Source: Falsiroseomonas sp. (lineage in GTDB: Bacteria > Pseudomonadota > Alphaproteobacteria > Acetobacterales > Acetobacteraceae). From it: DNA of 64,000 bases. Each line of letters begins with the position of its first letter. The first letter of the stretch is position 1. Of the stretch, positions 25,853 through 35,106 are shown piece by piece. Below the pieces are notes generated by a model. It searched no databases. It was not told the origin of the DNA and saw nothing but the letters and a program-made list of their open reading frames with translations. The DNA lies in assembly GCF_030695085.1 (NCBI RefSeq), contig NZ_JAUYTS010000070.1, positions 1-64,000 of the forward strand, read 5' to 3'. Made by a program: the position numbers and the translations under genes.

Positions 25853-26356
25853 TTGCGCCTGATCGGACTCGCCGGCTGGAGCGGCTCCGGCAAGACCACG
25901 CTGCTGACGCGGCTGATCCCGGAACTGGCGGCGCGCGGCGTGGCCGTCTCCACGCTGAAGCACGCGCACCATGAATTCGACGTGGACCGGCCGGGCAAGG
26001 ACAGCCACGCGCATCGCCAGGCGGGCGCACGCCAGGTGCTGGTTTCCTCCGCGCGTCGCTGGGCGCTGATGACGGAGCTGCGCGGTGCGCCGGAGGCCAC
26101 GCTGGCGGAATTGCTGGCGCGCTTCGACCCGGTGGACCTGGTGATCATCGAGGGCTTCAAGCGCGACCCGCACCCGAAGATCGAGGTCTTCCGCGCCGCC
26201 AATGCCAAGCCCTGGCTGCACCCGGATGATCCCGCCATCATCGGCATCGCCGCCGATGTCGCGCCGCCCGCCAGCACGCTGCCGCATCTGCATCTGGACG
26301 ATATCGGCGCCATCGCCGATCTGATGCTGGCGCGCGCGATCCCGTTGCGCGCGTAG
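25853..26356 (+). CDS. mobB: Molybdopterin-guanine dinucleotide biosynthesis adaptor protein MobB
   Basis: 167 residues from TTG 25853, chosen because AGGA lies 10 bases upstream and the protein then begins at the conserved RLIGLAGWSGSGKTTL (Walker A). Further MobB features are STLKHAHHEFDVDRPGKDSH and LVIIEGFKRDPHPKIEVFR. MobB is a GTP-binding helper of MobA in making the bis-MGD cofactor that formate dehydrogenase needs. moeA begins 11 bases after its stop. Confidence 0.94.
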   Translation: MRLIGLAGWSGSGKTTLLTRLIPELAARGVAVSTLKHAHHEFDVDRPGKDSHAHRQAGARQVLVSSARRWALMTELRGAPEATLAELLARFDPVDLVIIEGFKRDPHPKIEVFRAANAKPWLHPDDPAIIGIAADVAPPASTLPHLHLDDIGAIADLMLARAIPLRA

Positions 26357-26367
26357 GGGAGGCCGGC

Positions 26368-27615
26368 ATGGCGCAGCTCAGCGACGATTGCTTCGCCTTC
26401 GGCGGCAAGCTGATGTCCGTTGATGCGGCGCAGGCGCTGATCGCGGAACGTGTCCCGCCGCTGCCGGGCGCGGAGCCCGCCGCGCTGCTGGCCGCGCTCG
26501 GCCGTGTGCTGGCCGAGGATCTGCGCGCGCCGCTGCCGCTGCCGCCCTTCTTCAATTCCGCCGTCGATGGCTATGCCTTCCGCCACGGCGACCTGGCTGC
26601 AACGGGTGAGACCCGACTTCCCGTCGTGGCCCGCCTGCAGGCCGGCCAGGCAACCGGCGGCATCGCCCCCGGCACCGCCATCCGCATCTTCACCGGCGCC
26701 CCGATGCCGGATGGCGCCGATACGGTGATGATGCAGGAGGATGCGCGGGAGGAGGACGGCGCCGTGCTGCTGGTGCCCGGCCTCAGGCGCGGCGCCAATT
26801 GCCGCCCGGCCGGGGAGGATGTGGCGCAGGGCGCGGTGGCGCTGGAGGCCGGGCGCCGCCTGCTGCCGCAGGATATCGGCCTGGCCGCGGCGCTCGGCCT
26901 CGGCAGCCTTTCCGTGCGGCGCCGCGTCCGCGTCGGCGTCTTCTCCACAGGCGATGAACTGGCGGAGCCGGGCACCGCCCTGGGGGCGGCCCAGACCTAT
27001 GATTCGAACCGCTTCACCCTGCTGGCGCTGCTGGCCGGGCTGCCGGTGGAGGCGCAGGACCTCGGCATCCTGCCCGACCGGGCGGATGCCACCGCCGCGG
27101 CGCTGGCCGCCGCCGCGGCGACGCATGATGTGCTGCTGACATCGGGCGGCGTCTCGACCGGGGAGGCCGACCATGTGAAGGCGGCGATCGAGCAGGGCGG
27201 GCGGCTGGTATTCTGGCGGCTGGCGATCAAGCCGGGGCGGCCGGCGGCGATGGGGGTGATCGGCGGCACGCCGGTGGTGGGGCTGCCGGGCAATCCGGTG
27301 GCCGCCGTGGTCACTTTCCTCCACCTGGCGCGCCCGCTGCTGCTGCGCCTCGCCGGCGCCACGGCGGAGCCTCTGCCGCGCTTTCCGGCGGAAGCCGGCT
27401 TCGCCTATCGCAAGAAGGCTGGGCGGCGGGAATATGTGCGGGTGCGGCTGATCCCCGGTGAGGGTCTGCCGCTCGCCCAGAAATTCGCGCGCGAAGGCGC
27501 GGGTCTGCTGACCTCGCTGACCCAATCCGACGCGCTGGCCGAATTGCCGGAGGACGTCATCGCGGTCAGCCCCGGCGACCGCGTCGCCGTGCTGCCCTTC
27601 CGTGGGATCTTCTGA
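26368..27615 (+). CDS. moeA: Molybdopterin molybdenumtransferase MoeA
   Basis: 415 residues, standard length. It inserts molybdate into adenylylated molybdopterin. Seen are the N-terminal LPPFFNSAVDGYAFRHGD, GTAIRIFTGAPMPDGADTVMMQED, the MoCF-binding STGDEL and SGGVSTGEADHVK segments, LAIKPGRPAAMGVIGGTPVVGLPGNPVA, and the C-terminal domain IV from about 335. GGGGAGG precedes ATG 26368. It is cotranscribed with mobB and convergent with the mobA-side genes. Confidence 0.96.
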   Translation: MAQLSDDCFAFGGKLMSVDAAQALIAERVPPLPGAEPAALLAALGRVLAEDLRAPLPLPPFFNSAVDGYAFRHGDLAATGETRLPVVARLQAGQATGGIAPGTAIRIFTGAPMPDGADTVMMQEDAREEDGAVLLVPGLRRGANCRPAGEDVAQGAVALEAGRRLLPQDIGLAAALGLGSLSVRRRVRVGVFSTGDELAEPGTALGAAQTYDSNRFTLLALLAGLPVEAQDLGILPDRADATAAALAAAAATHDVLLTSGGVSTGEADHVKAAIEQGGRLVFWRLAIKPGRPAAMGVIGGTPVVGLPGNPVAAVVTFLHLARPLLLRLAGATAEPLPRFPAEAGFAYRKKAGRREYVRVRLIPGEGLPLAQKFAREGAGLLTSLTQSDALAELPEDVIAVSPGDRVAVLPFRGIF

Positions 27616-27621
27616 GGTGGC

Positions 27622-27747
27622 CTACAGCCGCACGCCCGACGTCGTGTGGCGCTGCTCCGCGGTCTGCTGGAAATTCCGGTCCAGCACGACATAGGCGCCG
27701 ATGGCCAGGATGATGGCGGCGAGCGAGCCGAACAGGACGGACTTCAT
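27622..27747 (-). CDS. 41-residue membrane protein between moeA and mobA
   Basis: Starts ATG 27747 and encodes a basic N-terminus followed by one hydrophobic span (VLFGSLAAIILAIGAYVVL) and a polar tail (RNFQQTAEQRHTTSG). It could be a signal-anchored peptide or small membrane protein. It is on the same strand as mobA, 42 bases downstream of it, and convergent with moeA (7 bases apart). GGAA lies about 9 bases before the ATG. No family is recognised. Confidence 0.6.
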   Translation of the reverse strand: MKSVLFGSLAAIILAIGAYVVLDRNFQQTAEQRHTTSGVRL

Positions 27748-27788
27748 CGCGTTTGATTCCCAGTGTGACGCATCGCTTGTGTATCGGA

Positions 27789-28439
27789 TCAGCGACCGCC
27801 GGTTGCAAGGGCCGCGAGCAGCGCCTCGGCCTCCGCCAGGTCTTCCGGGGCATTGGCATTGAAGAAGGGGTCGATCGGACCGGTCGGCCAATCGGCATGG
27901 GCGATGCCGTGGCGCGCCGTCCAGCGGTCTATCTTGCGCTCCCCCGCCGTCAGCGCCGCGCGCAGATCATGGCGCAGCGCCACCGGCCACAGGCCGATCG
28001 GTGGGTGGGTCTGGCCGTCGGACAGGGCGCAGGCCAGCGGCACTCCCGCCGCCTGACGCGCCGCATGCAGCCGCGCCACCAAATCACCCGGGATCAGCGG
28101 TGAATCGCCGGGGACGGAGACCACCCATGCAAAGGCCGGCTGCGCCTCCGCCGCCCAATCCAGCGCCGCCAGGATGCCGGCGAGCGGGCCGGGGTGGTCC
28201 GGCATTCCATCCGCCACCACGGGCAGGCCCCAGGCGGCAAAGCGCGCCGGGTCGCCATTGGCGTTCAGGATGGTGGCCGCCACCTGCGGACGCAGCCGTT
28301 CCAGCACATGGTCCAGCAGCGGCCGCCCGGCGAGCAGCCGCAGCGGCTTGTCGCCGCCGCCCATGCGCCGCGCCAGCCCGCCGGCCAGCACCACGGCAAG
28401 CGTTCCGCGCGCCTCCGGCACGACCGTTTCACCCGGCAT
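27789..28439 (-). CDS. mobA: Molybdenum cofactor guanylyltransferase MobA
   Basis: 216 residues from ATG 28439. It links GMP to molybdopterin to form the MGD cofactor. The nucleotide-binding motif is [21 protein letters not shown], followed by [14 protein letters not shown], then the metal-binding [14 protein letters not shown] (usually D-x-P) and [13 protein letters not shown] near the C-terminus (the common FxNxNTPEDL). It overlaps the end of fdhD by 11 bases on the same strand, so the two are coupled. Confidence 0.93.
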   Translation of the reverse strand: MPGETVVPEARGTLAVVLAGGLARRMGGGDKPLRLLAGRPLLDHVLERLRPQVAATILNANGDPARFAAWGLPVVADGMPDHPGPLAGILAALDWAAEAQPAFAWVVSVPGDSPLIPGDLVARLHAARQAAGVPLACALSDGQTHPPIGLWPVALRHDLRAALTAGERKIDRWTARHGIAHADWPTGPIDPFFNANAPEDLAEAEALLAALATGGR

Positions 28440-29325
28440 CGCTGGACCCCATCGCCTCGGCGCTGTTCTTGCGCCAGTGCTTCGCGGATTCCTCCGGCAC
28501 ATGCGCGAGGTCCGCATCGAAGACCAGGCGTTGCTCGCCGGCGAGCGCCACGAAGCGCTTGCCCTTGCAGCGGCCGATCAGGGTGAGGTTCGCCTCCCGC
28601 GCCAGTTCCACCCCCCAGGCGGTGAAGCCGGAGCGCGACAGCAGGATGGGGATGCCCATGCGGACGGTCTTGATCACCATCTCCGAGGTCAGGCGGCCGG
28701 TGGTGTAGAAGATCTTGTCCTCGGGCGCCTCATGCTCCCGGAACATCCAGCCGGCGATCTTGTCCACCGCATTGTGGCGGCCGACATCTTCCATATAGAC
28801 GATCGGCTGGTCTTCCCGGCACAGCGCGCAGCCATGGATGGCGCCGGCTTCCAGGTACAGGCTCGGCAGCGTGTTGATCCGGTGCAGCAGGCGATAGAGC
28901 CAGGAGGTGCGCAGCTGCGCCGTCTCCGGCAGCCGCACCCCGGCGAAATCCTCCATCAGGTCGCCAAAGGCGGTGCCCTGGGCGCAGCCGGAGGTGAGCG
29001 TCTTCTTCCGTAGCTTGGCCTCGAAATCCGTCTTCGCCTCGGTGCGGACGATGACCACCTGAAGGTCCTCGTCATACTCCACGCCGGTGACGCGATCCGC
29101 CCGGCGCAGCATGCCCTGGTTCAGCAGGTAGCCGAGCGCAAGGTCCTCCGGCCGGTCCAGGATCGTCATCATGGTGACGATCTCCTGCCCGTTCAGATAC
29201 AGGGTCAGCGGCCGTTCCACCGTCACGCTGGTCTCGATCGCCTGGCCGGTGTGGTCGAGGCCGGTGACGCGCCGGGTCAGGCGTGGGTCGGTCGGGTCGG
29301 GTTGTACGCGAAGGGGCTGGGCCAT
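28429..29325 (-). CDS. fdhD: Formate dehydrogenase accessory sulfurtransferase FdhD
   Basis: 298 residues from ATG 29325. It transfers sulfur from IscS to the Mo-bis-MGD cofactor, an essential step for formate dehydrogenase activity. Family features are the [17 protein letters not shown] start, [15 protein letters not shown], the active loop [12 protein letters not shown], and [15 protein letters not shown]. The loop holds one Cys rather than the CxxC of E. coli, a variant that is common outside enterobacteria. Divergent from the LuxR-like regulator at 29395, and overlapping mobA. Confidence 0.95.
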   Translation of the reverse strand: MAQPLRVQPDPTDPRLTRRVTGLDHTGQAIETSVTVERPLTLYLNGQEIVTMMTILDRPEDLALGYLLNQGMLRRADRVTGVEYDEDLQVVIVRTEAKTDFEAKLRKKTLTSGCAQGTAFGDLMEDFAGVRLPETAQLRTSWLYRLLHRINTLPSLYLEAGAIHGCALCREDQPIVYMEDVGRHNAVDKIAGWMFREHEAPEDKIFYTTGRLTSEMVIKTVRMGIPILLSRSGFTAWGVELAREANLTLIGRCKGKRFVALAGEQRLVFDADLAHVPEESAKHWRKNSAEAMGSSDAG

Positions 29326-29394
29326 GTGGCCAAGGTGGCGGCGCGCCCGCCGCTGCGCAAGCGAGCCGCGCCACCGGTCATTTTCACGCGACCA

Positions 29395-30582
29395 ATGACA
29401 CAACTTCGGCAATCTGGTAATCTCGATTCCGTGAGCGACCCGACGGGCACATCCTCGCCAGAGGCCATTGCGCTGGACATCTACGCTGCCGTGATGGACG
29501 GGCGCGGATTGGCAGATGCCATTGCCCCATTGGCGGAACGCCTGCAGGCCAGCACCCATGCCGTGCACCTGATGCAATATGAGCGCGGCGTGCTGCGGGA
29601 AAGCCGCTGCGAGGGTGGCGGCCTCGCCCCGGATGTGACCGCTGGCTACCAGCACCACTGGATCCATCGCGACCCCTGGGCCGCCGCCGCCGCCCGGCAG
29701 GGGGAAGGCGTGCTGAACATGGCCCGGCTGGTGCCGGCTTCGGCCTATCGGCGCTCGGCCATCTGGAATGAATGGAAGGCCCCGCGCGACGGCGCCTTCC
29801 ACTGCCTATCAGCGGCGATGCAGACGGCGGATGGCATGGTGGGGCGCATCGCCTTTCACCGCTCCGTCCGCGCGGCGCCCTTTGGGCCGGCGGAAGAGGC
29901 GCTGCTGGGACCGATCTTCCCGCATCTGCGCCGCGCCCTGGTGATGGAGCATCGTCTGGCGGCCGATGGCTGGCAGGCGGCGCGCGCCATGCGGATGGGC
30001 TTTTCGGCGCTGCGCCAGGGGGTTGTGCTGCTGGACCGCCAGCGCCGCACCGTGGTCACCAATCCGGCGGTGGAAGCGATGGCCGCGGAGCAGGATGGGC
30101 TGGCGCTGGCGACGGAGGGCGGCCTGGCTACCCCGCATGCCACCGCAAGGCAGGCACTGGCCCGCGCCATCGGCGCCGCGCTGGCGGCGATCTCCGGCAA
30201 GGTGAAGATGATGCCCGATGCCGCCAGCGTCGCCTTGCCCCGGCCCAGCGGTGCGCCGCCCTATCTGGTGCAGGCGGTGCCGCTGCGGCGGCTGGAGGCC
30301 TTTGGCGCACCCGATGGCTTCACCGGCGCCATGCTGCTGGTGACGGATGACCGCAGCCGCAGCCGGCCCCGCGCGCCGCTGTTGCGCCAGGCCTTCGGGC
30401 TGACGCCCGCCGAGGGCGCGCTGGCCGCATCGCTCGCGGCCGGGCGGACGCTGGCGCAGCATGCCACGGTCCGGCAGATCGCCGTGGCGACGGCGCAGGA
30501 CCAGCTTGCCGCCATCCGCCGCAAGACCGGCTGCAAGCGCCTCGCGGACCTGACCGCCCTGCTGGGGCGGTTCGCGGGCTGA
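29395..30582 (+). CDS. LuxR-like HTH transcriptional regulator next to fdhD
   Basis: 395 residues from ATG 29395; GTG 29431 is an alternative and neither has a clear Shine-Dalgarno. The N-terminal 250 residues resemble a PAS/GAF-like sensor (ALDIYAAVMDGRGLADAIAPLAERL ... WIHRDPWAAAAA). The C-terminus (about 335-390) has a helix-turn-helix starting FGLTPAEGALAASLAAGRTL and ending IRRKTGCKRLADLTALL, as in LuxR-type regulators, but the recognition helix region is unusual. Position opposite fdhD suggests control of formate dehydrogenase genes; this is inferred from location. Confidence 0.78.
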   Translation: MTQLRQSGNLDSVSDPTGTSSPEAIALDIYAAVMDGRGLADAIAPLAERLQASTHAVHLMQYERGVLRESRCEGGGLAPDVTAGYQHHWIHRDPWAAAAARQGEGVLNMARLVPASAYRRSAIWNEWKAPRDGAFHCLSAAMQTADGMVGRIAFHRSVRAAPFGPAEEALLGPIFPHLRRALVMEHRLAADGWQAARAMRMGFSALRQGVVLLDRQRRTVVTNPAVEAMAAEQDGLALATEGGLATPHATARQALARAIGAALAAISGKVKMMPDAASVALPRPSGAPPYLVQAVPLRRLEAFGAPDGFTGAMLLVTDDRSRSRPRAPLLRQAFGLTPAEGALAASLAAGRTLAQHATVRQIAVATAQDQLAAIRRKTGCKRLADLTALLGRFAG

Positions 30583-30591
30583 AGCGCGGCC

Positions 30592-31059
30592 TCAGCCGCC
30601 GCGCAGCGAAAACGGCCGCATCAGGAAGGCCGCGCCCCAGCCGAAGGCGCCGTTGAGCAGCGCCGCCCGCGCCCAGATCAGGGTATTGCCACCGGCCCAC
30701 ATCGGCACGCCGCGATATTGCGCCACCAGGGTGAAGCCCACCACGGTGCAGACCACGGCGCCCAGCACGAACCCGGTCAGCAGATCCGGCATCCGCCCCC
30801 AGCGGATCAGCGCCGCCAGGACAATGCCCCAGAGCCCGCCCCAGAAGGCCATCGACAGCACCTGCGGCACGCCCCAGGGCGGGATCGGCCGCAGGCTGAA
30901 GCCGGCGGAAGCGGGGCGGAAGGCATCCGGCACGAAGGGCAGCAGCTTGATCAGCGGAAACTGATGGTACAGCACGTATTGCGTGCCCTGGTGGAACACC
31001 ACCACGGCCAGCGCGCCGCAGATGAAGCCGAGCAGCAGAACCTTCTTCATCGACATCAT
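30592..31059 (-). CDS. Small integral membrane protein, unknown function
   Basis: 155 residues with four likely membrane spans: near 6-26 (VLLLGFICGALAVVVF), 66-86 (VLSMAFWGGLWGIVLAALI), 92-114 (LLTGFVLGAVVCTVVGFTL) and 130-148. Three Met codons near the start (31059, 31056, 31050) make the exact start uncertain. It is 56 bases after the spermidine synthase-like gene on the same strand. No family name is recognised. Confidence 0.75.
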   Translation of the reverse strand: MMSMKKVLLLGFICGALAVVVFHQGTQYVLYHQFPLIKLLPFVPDAFRPASAGFSLRPIPPWGVPQVLSMAFWGGLWGIVLAALIRWGRMPDLLTGFVLGAVVCTVVGFTLVAQYRGVPMWAGGNTLIWARAALLNGAFGWGAAFLMRPFSLRGG

Positions 31060-31115
31060 CCGGATTCTTGTTGCGCCAGCCTACCCCGGCGCCGCGGTTG
31101 CCACCATCCGGCCGC

Positions 31116-33368
31116 CTAATCCTCCGCCAGCAGATCCTCCGGCCGGCGCAGCGCCTGGGTGTGGCGCACGCCGTTGTTCAGGTAGAATTCGTCGCGCGGA
31201 AAGACATCGGTCAGCGCCACCGCCGGCCGGCGCGATCCTGGCGCCCAGGCCAGCGCCGGCTCGGCGAACATCCCGGCGTAATCGCGGAAATCGCGATTGC
31301 CGCGGGCCAGGTGGGCCGTCACCTCCGGTTGCGCGAAACGCTGCGCCAGGCGGGCCGGATCGTAGGGGATCGGGGTGTTGGAGCCGATCAGCACGGAGCC
31401 GGGCATCAGCAGCAGCGTATGCGGGAAGACCGCGGCGAAGGTCGCCACCACGCGACGGCTCGGCCCCCACTGCACATAGATGCCGCCGGGCGCCAGGCGC
31501 GCGCGGACCTGTTCCAGGAACTCGGCGGAGTACAGCAGGCCGGAATGCGAGCCCTCGGGCAGGATCGCGTCTGCCTGGATCACGTCGTACAGCGCATCGC
31601 CGCGCGCGAGCGCACGGCGCCCATCGCCATATTCCAGCGCCCAGCGCGGGCTTCCCAGCATCTCCGCGATCGGGCTGCCGGGGTAGCGCCCGGCGATATC
31701 CGCATGCGCGGTCAGCACCGGGCCCACCAGCTCGATGGCCCGCACCGATTTCGTGCGGTCTGAAACGCCGGCCGCCCAGGGCGTGCCGCCGGAGCCGATG
31801 CCGATGCACAGCACCGCCTTCGGGTCCGGGTGCAGCAACGGCCCGACCGCGCCGAGGAACTGGTGGATCGGCAGGAAGGGAATACGGCCCTGGCTGAAGC
31901 CCTGGATGAAGAAGGGACCGTGCGGGCCGGCGCCGGGCCGGTTCTCGTCCCGGAAGAAGGCGATGCCCGACCGGTCCTCGGACCAGGCGACGGTCTGGCC
32001 CGGCTGTTCGGCGTGCAGGCGGGACCACAGCGTGGCGTTGCTCGGCAGCGCCACCAGCGCCACGGCGCAGGCCGCCGCCAGCGCCATTTCCGGCCGCCGC
32101 CCACGCCCGGCCCGCCACAGCCAGCCCAGCATCAGCAGCAGCGACAGCGCCGCCAGCAGCCGCAGCGTGCCGGCGGTGCCGATCAGGTGGAAGGTCACCA
32201 GCCCGGTCAGGATCGAGCCCGCCGCATTGCCCAGGATGTTGGACAGCTGCACCCAGCCGACCCGCGCGCCGACACTCGCCAGATCCTGCTGCACGGCGCG
32301 CTGCACGAAGGGGAAGGTCATGCCGATCAGGAAGCTCGGCGGGCCGACGACGAACAGGGTCAGCAGCACCGTGGTCACCAGCCCGCCATCACGCAGCCGC
32401 TGCATGTCGGCCGAGACATACTGGTTGAGCGGCCAATGCGGCAGCGCCCAGACCAGCAGCAGGATCAGCGCCGCCCCCAGCGCGAAGCCGCCCGCCTGGG
32501 TCAGGAAGAAGGCGGGCCGCGGGTCGCGCATGCGGCGCACCATGCGCGATGCGACCGCGATACCCAGCCCATCGGCCAGCAGGAAGATGCCGAGCACGGT
32601 GGGGAACAGATAGGCATGGTACTGCCCGATCTGCCCCATCAGCCGCACCCAGACGATCTCCATCGCCACGATGATGTAGCCCGACAGGAACACCAGCAGG
32701 CACCACATCCGCAGGCTGCCGAAGGGTTCCGCTTCCGCGGTGGCGATGCGTGCCGGCGGCGGCGGGGCGATGCGGGACAGGCCGGGCAGCAGGGTCAGCG
32801 CCAGCACCGCTGCCAGCACATCCAGCCCCGCCGCCAGGCCGAGGGCGCCGACAAACCCCAGATGCCCGACCAGCACCCAGCCGCCGAGCAGCGCCCCCAG
32901 CCCGGCACCCAGCGTGTTCAGGCCGTAGAGGCTGCCGATGCGTTCCGCCACCGTGTCCAGGCTGGTCGCCACCGCGCGCGCCAGCAGCGGCAGGGATGCG
33001 CCCATCAGCGTGGTCGGCAGCACCAGCCCCGCGAAGCACAGCGCGAAAATCGCCACCGGGCTGTCCACCACCCCGGCCAGGTCGGTGGCCAGGAAGTCAT
33101 ACAGGAACAGCTTCGAGACCAGCGCGAAAACCGCCACCCCGGCCTCCGCCAGGGCGAAGCCCAGCAGCGCGTGATAGGGCGAAAGCCGGTCCGCCAGCTT
33201 CGCCCCGATGATGGAGCCGAGCCCCAGCCCCGCCAGGAAGGCGCCCACCACCAGGGCGGCGGAAATGGTGTCGGAGCCGGCGAAGATGCCGAGCATGCGC
33301 TGCCAGACGATCTGGCACAGCAGGGCGGCGAAGCCCGAGCAGAAGAATGCAATGGCCAGGCGCGGCAT
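31116..33368 (-). CDS. Fusion of a multi-spanning membrane region and a spermidine-synthase-like domain
   Basis: 750 residues. Residues 1-460 contain about 12-14 membrane spans of MFS-like pattern (AIAFFCSGFAALLCQIVWQRMLG onward). From about 480 a Rossmann-type domain resembles spermidine synthase: VLCIGIGSGGTPWAAG (nucleotide loop), VRAIELVGPV, YDVIQADAILPEG and RLAPGGIYVQW. Such fusions are widely annotated as fused MFS/spermidine synthase and their substrate is unknown. Start ATG 33368 has GGAGG at good spacing on the minus strand. Divergent from the ThDP enzyme. Confidence 0.85.
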   Translation of the reverse strand: MPRLAIAFFCSGFAALLCQIVWQRMLGIFAGSDTISAALVVGAFLAGLGLGSIIGAKLADRLSPYHALLGFALAEAGVAVFALVSKLFLYDFLATDLAGVVDSPVAIFALCFAGLVLPTTLMGASLPLLARAVATSLDTVAERIGSLYGLNTLGAGLGALLGGWVLVGHLGFVGALGLAAGLDVLAAVLALTLLPGLSRIAPPPPARIATAEAEPFGSLRMWCLLVFLSGYIIVAMEIVWVRLMGQIGQYHAYLFPTVLGIFLLADGLGIAVASRMVRRMRDPRPAFFLTQAGGFALGAALILLLVWALPHWPLNQYVSADMQRLRDGGLVTTVLLTLFVVGPPSFLIGMTFPFVQRAVQQDLASVGARVGWVQLSNILGNAAGSILTGLVTFHLIGTAGTLRLLAALSLLLMLGWLWRAGRGRRPEMALAAACAVALVALPSNATLWSRLHAEQPGQTVAWSEDRSGIAFFRDENRPGAGPHGPFFIQGFSQGRIPFLPIHQFLGAVGPLLHPDPKAVLCIGIGSGGTPWAAGVSDRTKSVRAIELVGPVLTAHADIAGRYPGSPIAEMLGSPRWALEYGDGRRALARGDALYDVIQADAILPEGSHSGLLYSAEFLEQVRARLAPGGIYVQWGPSRRVVATFAAVFPHTLLLMPGSVLIGSNTPIPYDPARLAQRFAQPEVTAHLARGNRDFRDYAGMFAEPALAWAPGSRRPAVALTDVFPRDEFYLNNGVRHTQALRRPEDLLAED

Positions 33369-33559
33369 GCCCGGAACCCTCCCCCAAACGCGCCGAAGCC
33401 CCCCTTCTGACGCGATCGTTATCATTGCCAATCGCGGTGGTTCGCGTAACCCACTGTTCACGCCCAAGCCACAAAATGGAGAAAGGGCAATCTTTCCCCA
33501 CCCTTGCGGCTGCGCCCCGGCCCGCGCACCTTGCGGCCTTGTCATTGGGGAGGATCGCG

Positions 33560-35101
33560 GTGAACGGAGCCGAAAGTCTGGTGCACACCCTGCTGGGCGC
33601 GGGGGTGGATACGTGTTTCGCGAACCCGGGCACGAGCGAGATGCATTTCGTCGCCGCGCTGGATCGCATCCCGGGCATGCGCTGCGTGCTCGGCCTGCAG
33701 GAGAATGTCGTCACCGGCATGGCCGATGGCTATTTCCGCATGACCGGCAAGCCGGCGGCGACGCTGCTGCATTGCGGCCCGGGCCTCGCGAACGGCCTGG
33801 CCAATCTGCACAATGCCCGTCGCGCCCGGTCCGGCATGGTGAACTGCGTCGGTGACCAGGCGACCTACCATCGCCCGCTGGACGCGCAGCTCACGGCCGA
33901 TACCGAGGGTTTTGCCCGTGGCGTCTCCGGCTGGGTCCGCACCGTGGAACGGGCGGCCGATGTGGCGCGCGATGCGGCGGTGGCGGTGCAGGCCGCCCGC
34001 ACCTCGCCGGGCCAGATTGCGACCCTGATCCTGCCGTCGGATGTGTGCTGGGACGAGGCGCCGGATGGCCCTGCCGTGGCCCTGCCGGTGCCCGCCGCGC
34101 CGCAGGCGGACCCGCTGGCTATCCGCAACGCCGCCAATGCACTGCGCGGGCGGAAGGATGTGCTGATCCTGCTCGGCGGTCTCGCGCTGACGCAGCAGGC
34201 GCAGGCGCTGGCCTGGCGTATCGCCCAGGCGACGGGTGCGCATGTGCTCGCCGAGATGTCGAACAGCCGCGTCGAGCGTGGCCAGGGCCGCATGCAGCTG
34301 GAGCGCGTGCCCTATCCGGTCGATCTCGCGGTCGAGGCGCTGAAGCCCTACACCACCATCATCCTGGTCAACAGCAAGGCGCCGGTCGGCTTCTTCGCCT
34401 ACCCCAACAAGCCGTCCCGCCACCACCGGGAAGACGCCGACATCCTGCTGCTGACGCGGTATGAGGCGGACCCGATCCAGGCGCTGACGGCGCTGGCCGA
34501 TGAACTCGGCGCGCCGGCGGCCGCCATCCCCAGCCCCGGCGCGCGGCCGGATGCGGTGCGCGGCACGCCGACACCGGAAGGCCTGGCGCAGACGCTGGCG
34601 GCGCTGATGCCGGACAACGCGGTGATCGCCGATGAATCCGTATCCTTCGGCCGCGGCTTCTACAAATTCACCCATGCCGCGCCGGCGCATGACTGGCTGC
34701 ACATCACCGGCGGCGCCATCGGCTGCGGCATTCCGCTGGCCACGGGCGCGGCGATCGGCGCGCCCGGGCGGCGCGTCATCAACCTGCAGGCCGATGGCTC
34801 GGGCATGTACACGCTGCAGGGGCTCTGGACCCAGGCGCGGGAGAAGCTGCCGGTGACCACCGTCATCATCTCCAACCGCAAATACCAGATCCTGATCGGC
34901 GAATATCAGGGCGTCGGCGCCAATCCGGGCCGTACGGCGATGGACATGCTCGACCTCGGCAATCCGAACCTGGACTGGGTGAAGCTCGCCAACGGCATGG
35001 GCGTGGAGGCCGCGCGCACCAACACGCTGGAAGGCGTGGCCGACCTGATGCGCCAGAGTTTTGCGAGTGACCGGCCCTTCGTCATCGAGATGGAGGTCTG
35101 A
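33560..35101 (+). CDS. Thiamine-diphosphate enzyme, acetolactate-synthase large-subunit-like
   Basis: 513 residues from GTG 33560 (GGGGAGG 6 bases upstream). It has the three-domain plan of ThDP-dependent decarboxylases: N-terminal pyrimidine-binding domain with Glu48 in LGLQENVVTGMADG, a central domain, and a C-terminal pyrophosphate domain with ADGSG (411-415) and Asn439, a GDG-N motif with the first Gly changed to Ala. The family includes benzoylformate decarboxylase and acetolactate synthases. The missing regulatory subunit and the flanking SDR make a role in branched-chain synthesis doubtful. It is followed 5 bases later by the SDR-like gene. Confidence 0.85.
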   Translation: MNGAESLVHTLLGAGVDTCFANPGTSEMHFVAALDRIPGMRCVLGLQENVVTGMADGYFRMTGKPAATLLHCGPGLANGLANLHNARRARSGMVNCVGDQATYHRPLDAQLTADTEGFARGVSGWVRTVERAADVARDAAVAVQAARTSPGQIATLILPSDVCWDEAPDGPAVALPVPAAPQADPLAIRNAANALRGRKDVLILLGGLALTQQAQALAWRIAQATGAHVLAEMSNSRVERGQGRMQLERVPYPVDLAVEALKPYTTIILVNSKAPVGFFAYPNKPSRHHREDADILLLTRYEADPIQALTALADELGAPAAAIPSPGARPDAVRGTPTPEGLAQTLAALMPDNAVIADESVSFGRGFYKFTHAAPAHDWLHITGGAIGCGIPLATGAAIGAPGRRVINLQADGSGMYTLQGLWTQAREKLPVTTVIISNRKYQILIGEYQGVGANPGRTAMDMLDLGNPNLDWVKLANGMGVEAARTNTLEGVADLMRQSFASDRPFVIEMEV

Positions 35102-35106
35102 CGCGG

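Noticed and set aside
33369..33559. Fur box in the gap before the ThDP enzyme (TTATCATTG)
   Set aside because: Only a half site matches; the other half does not follow the consensus, so it was not listed as a feature.
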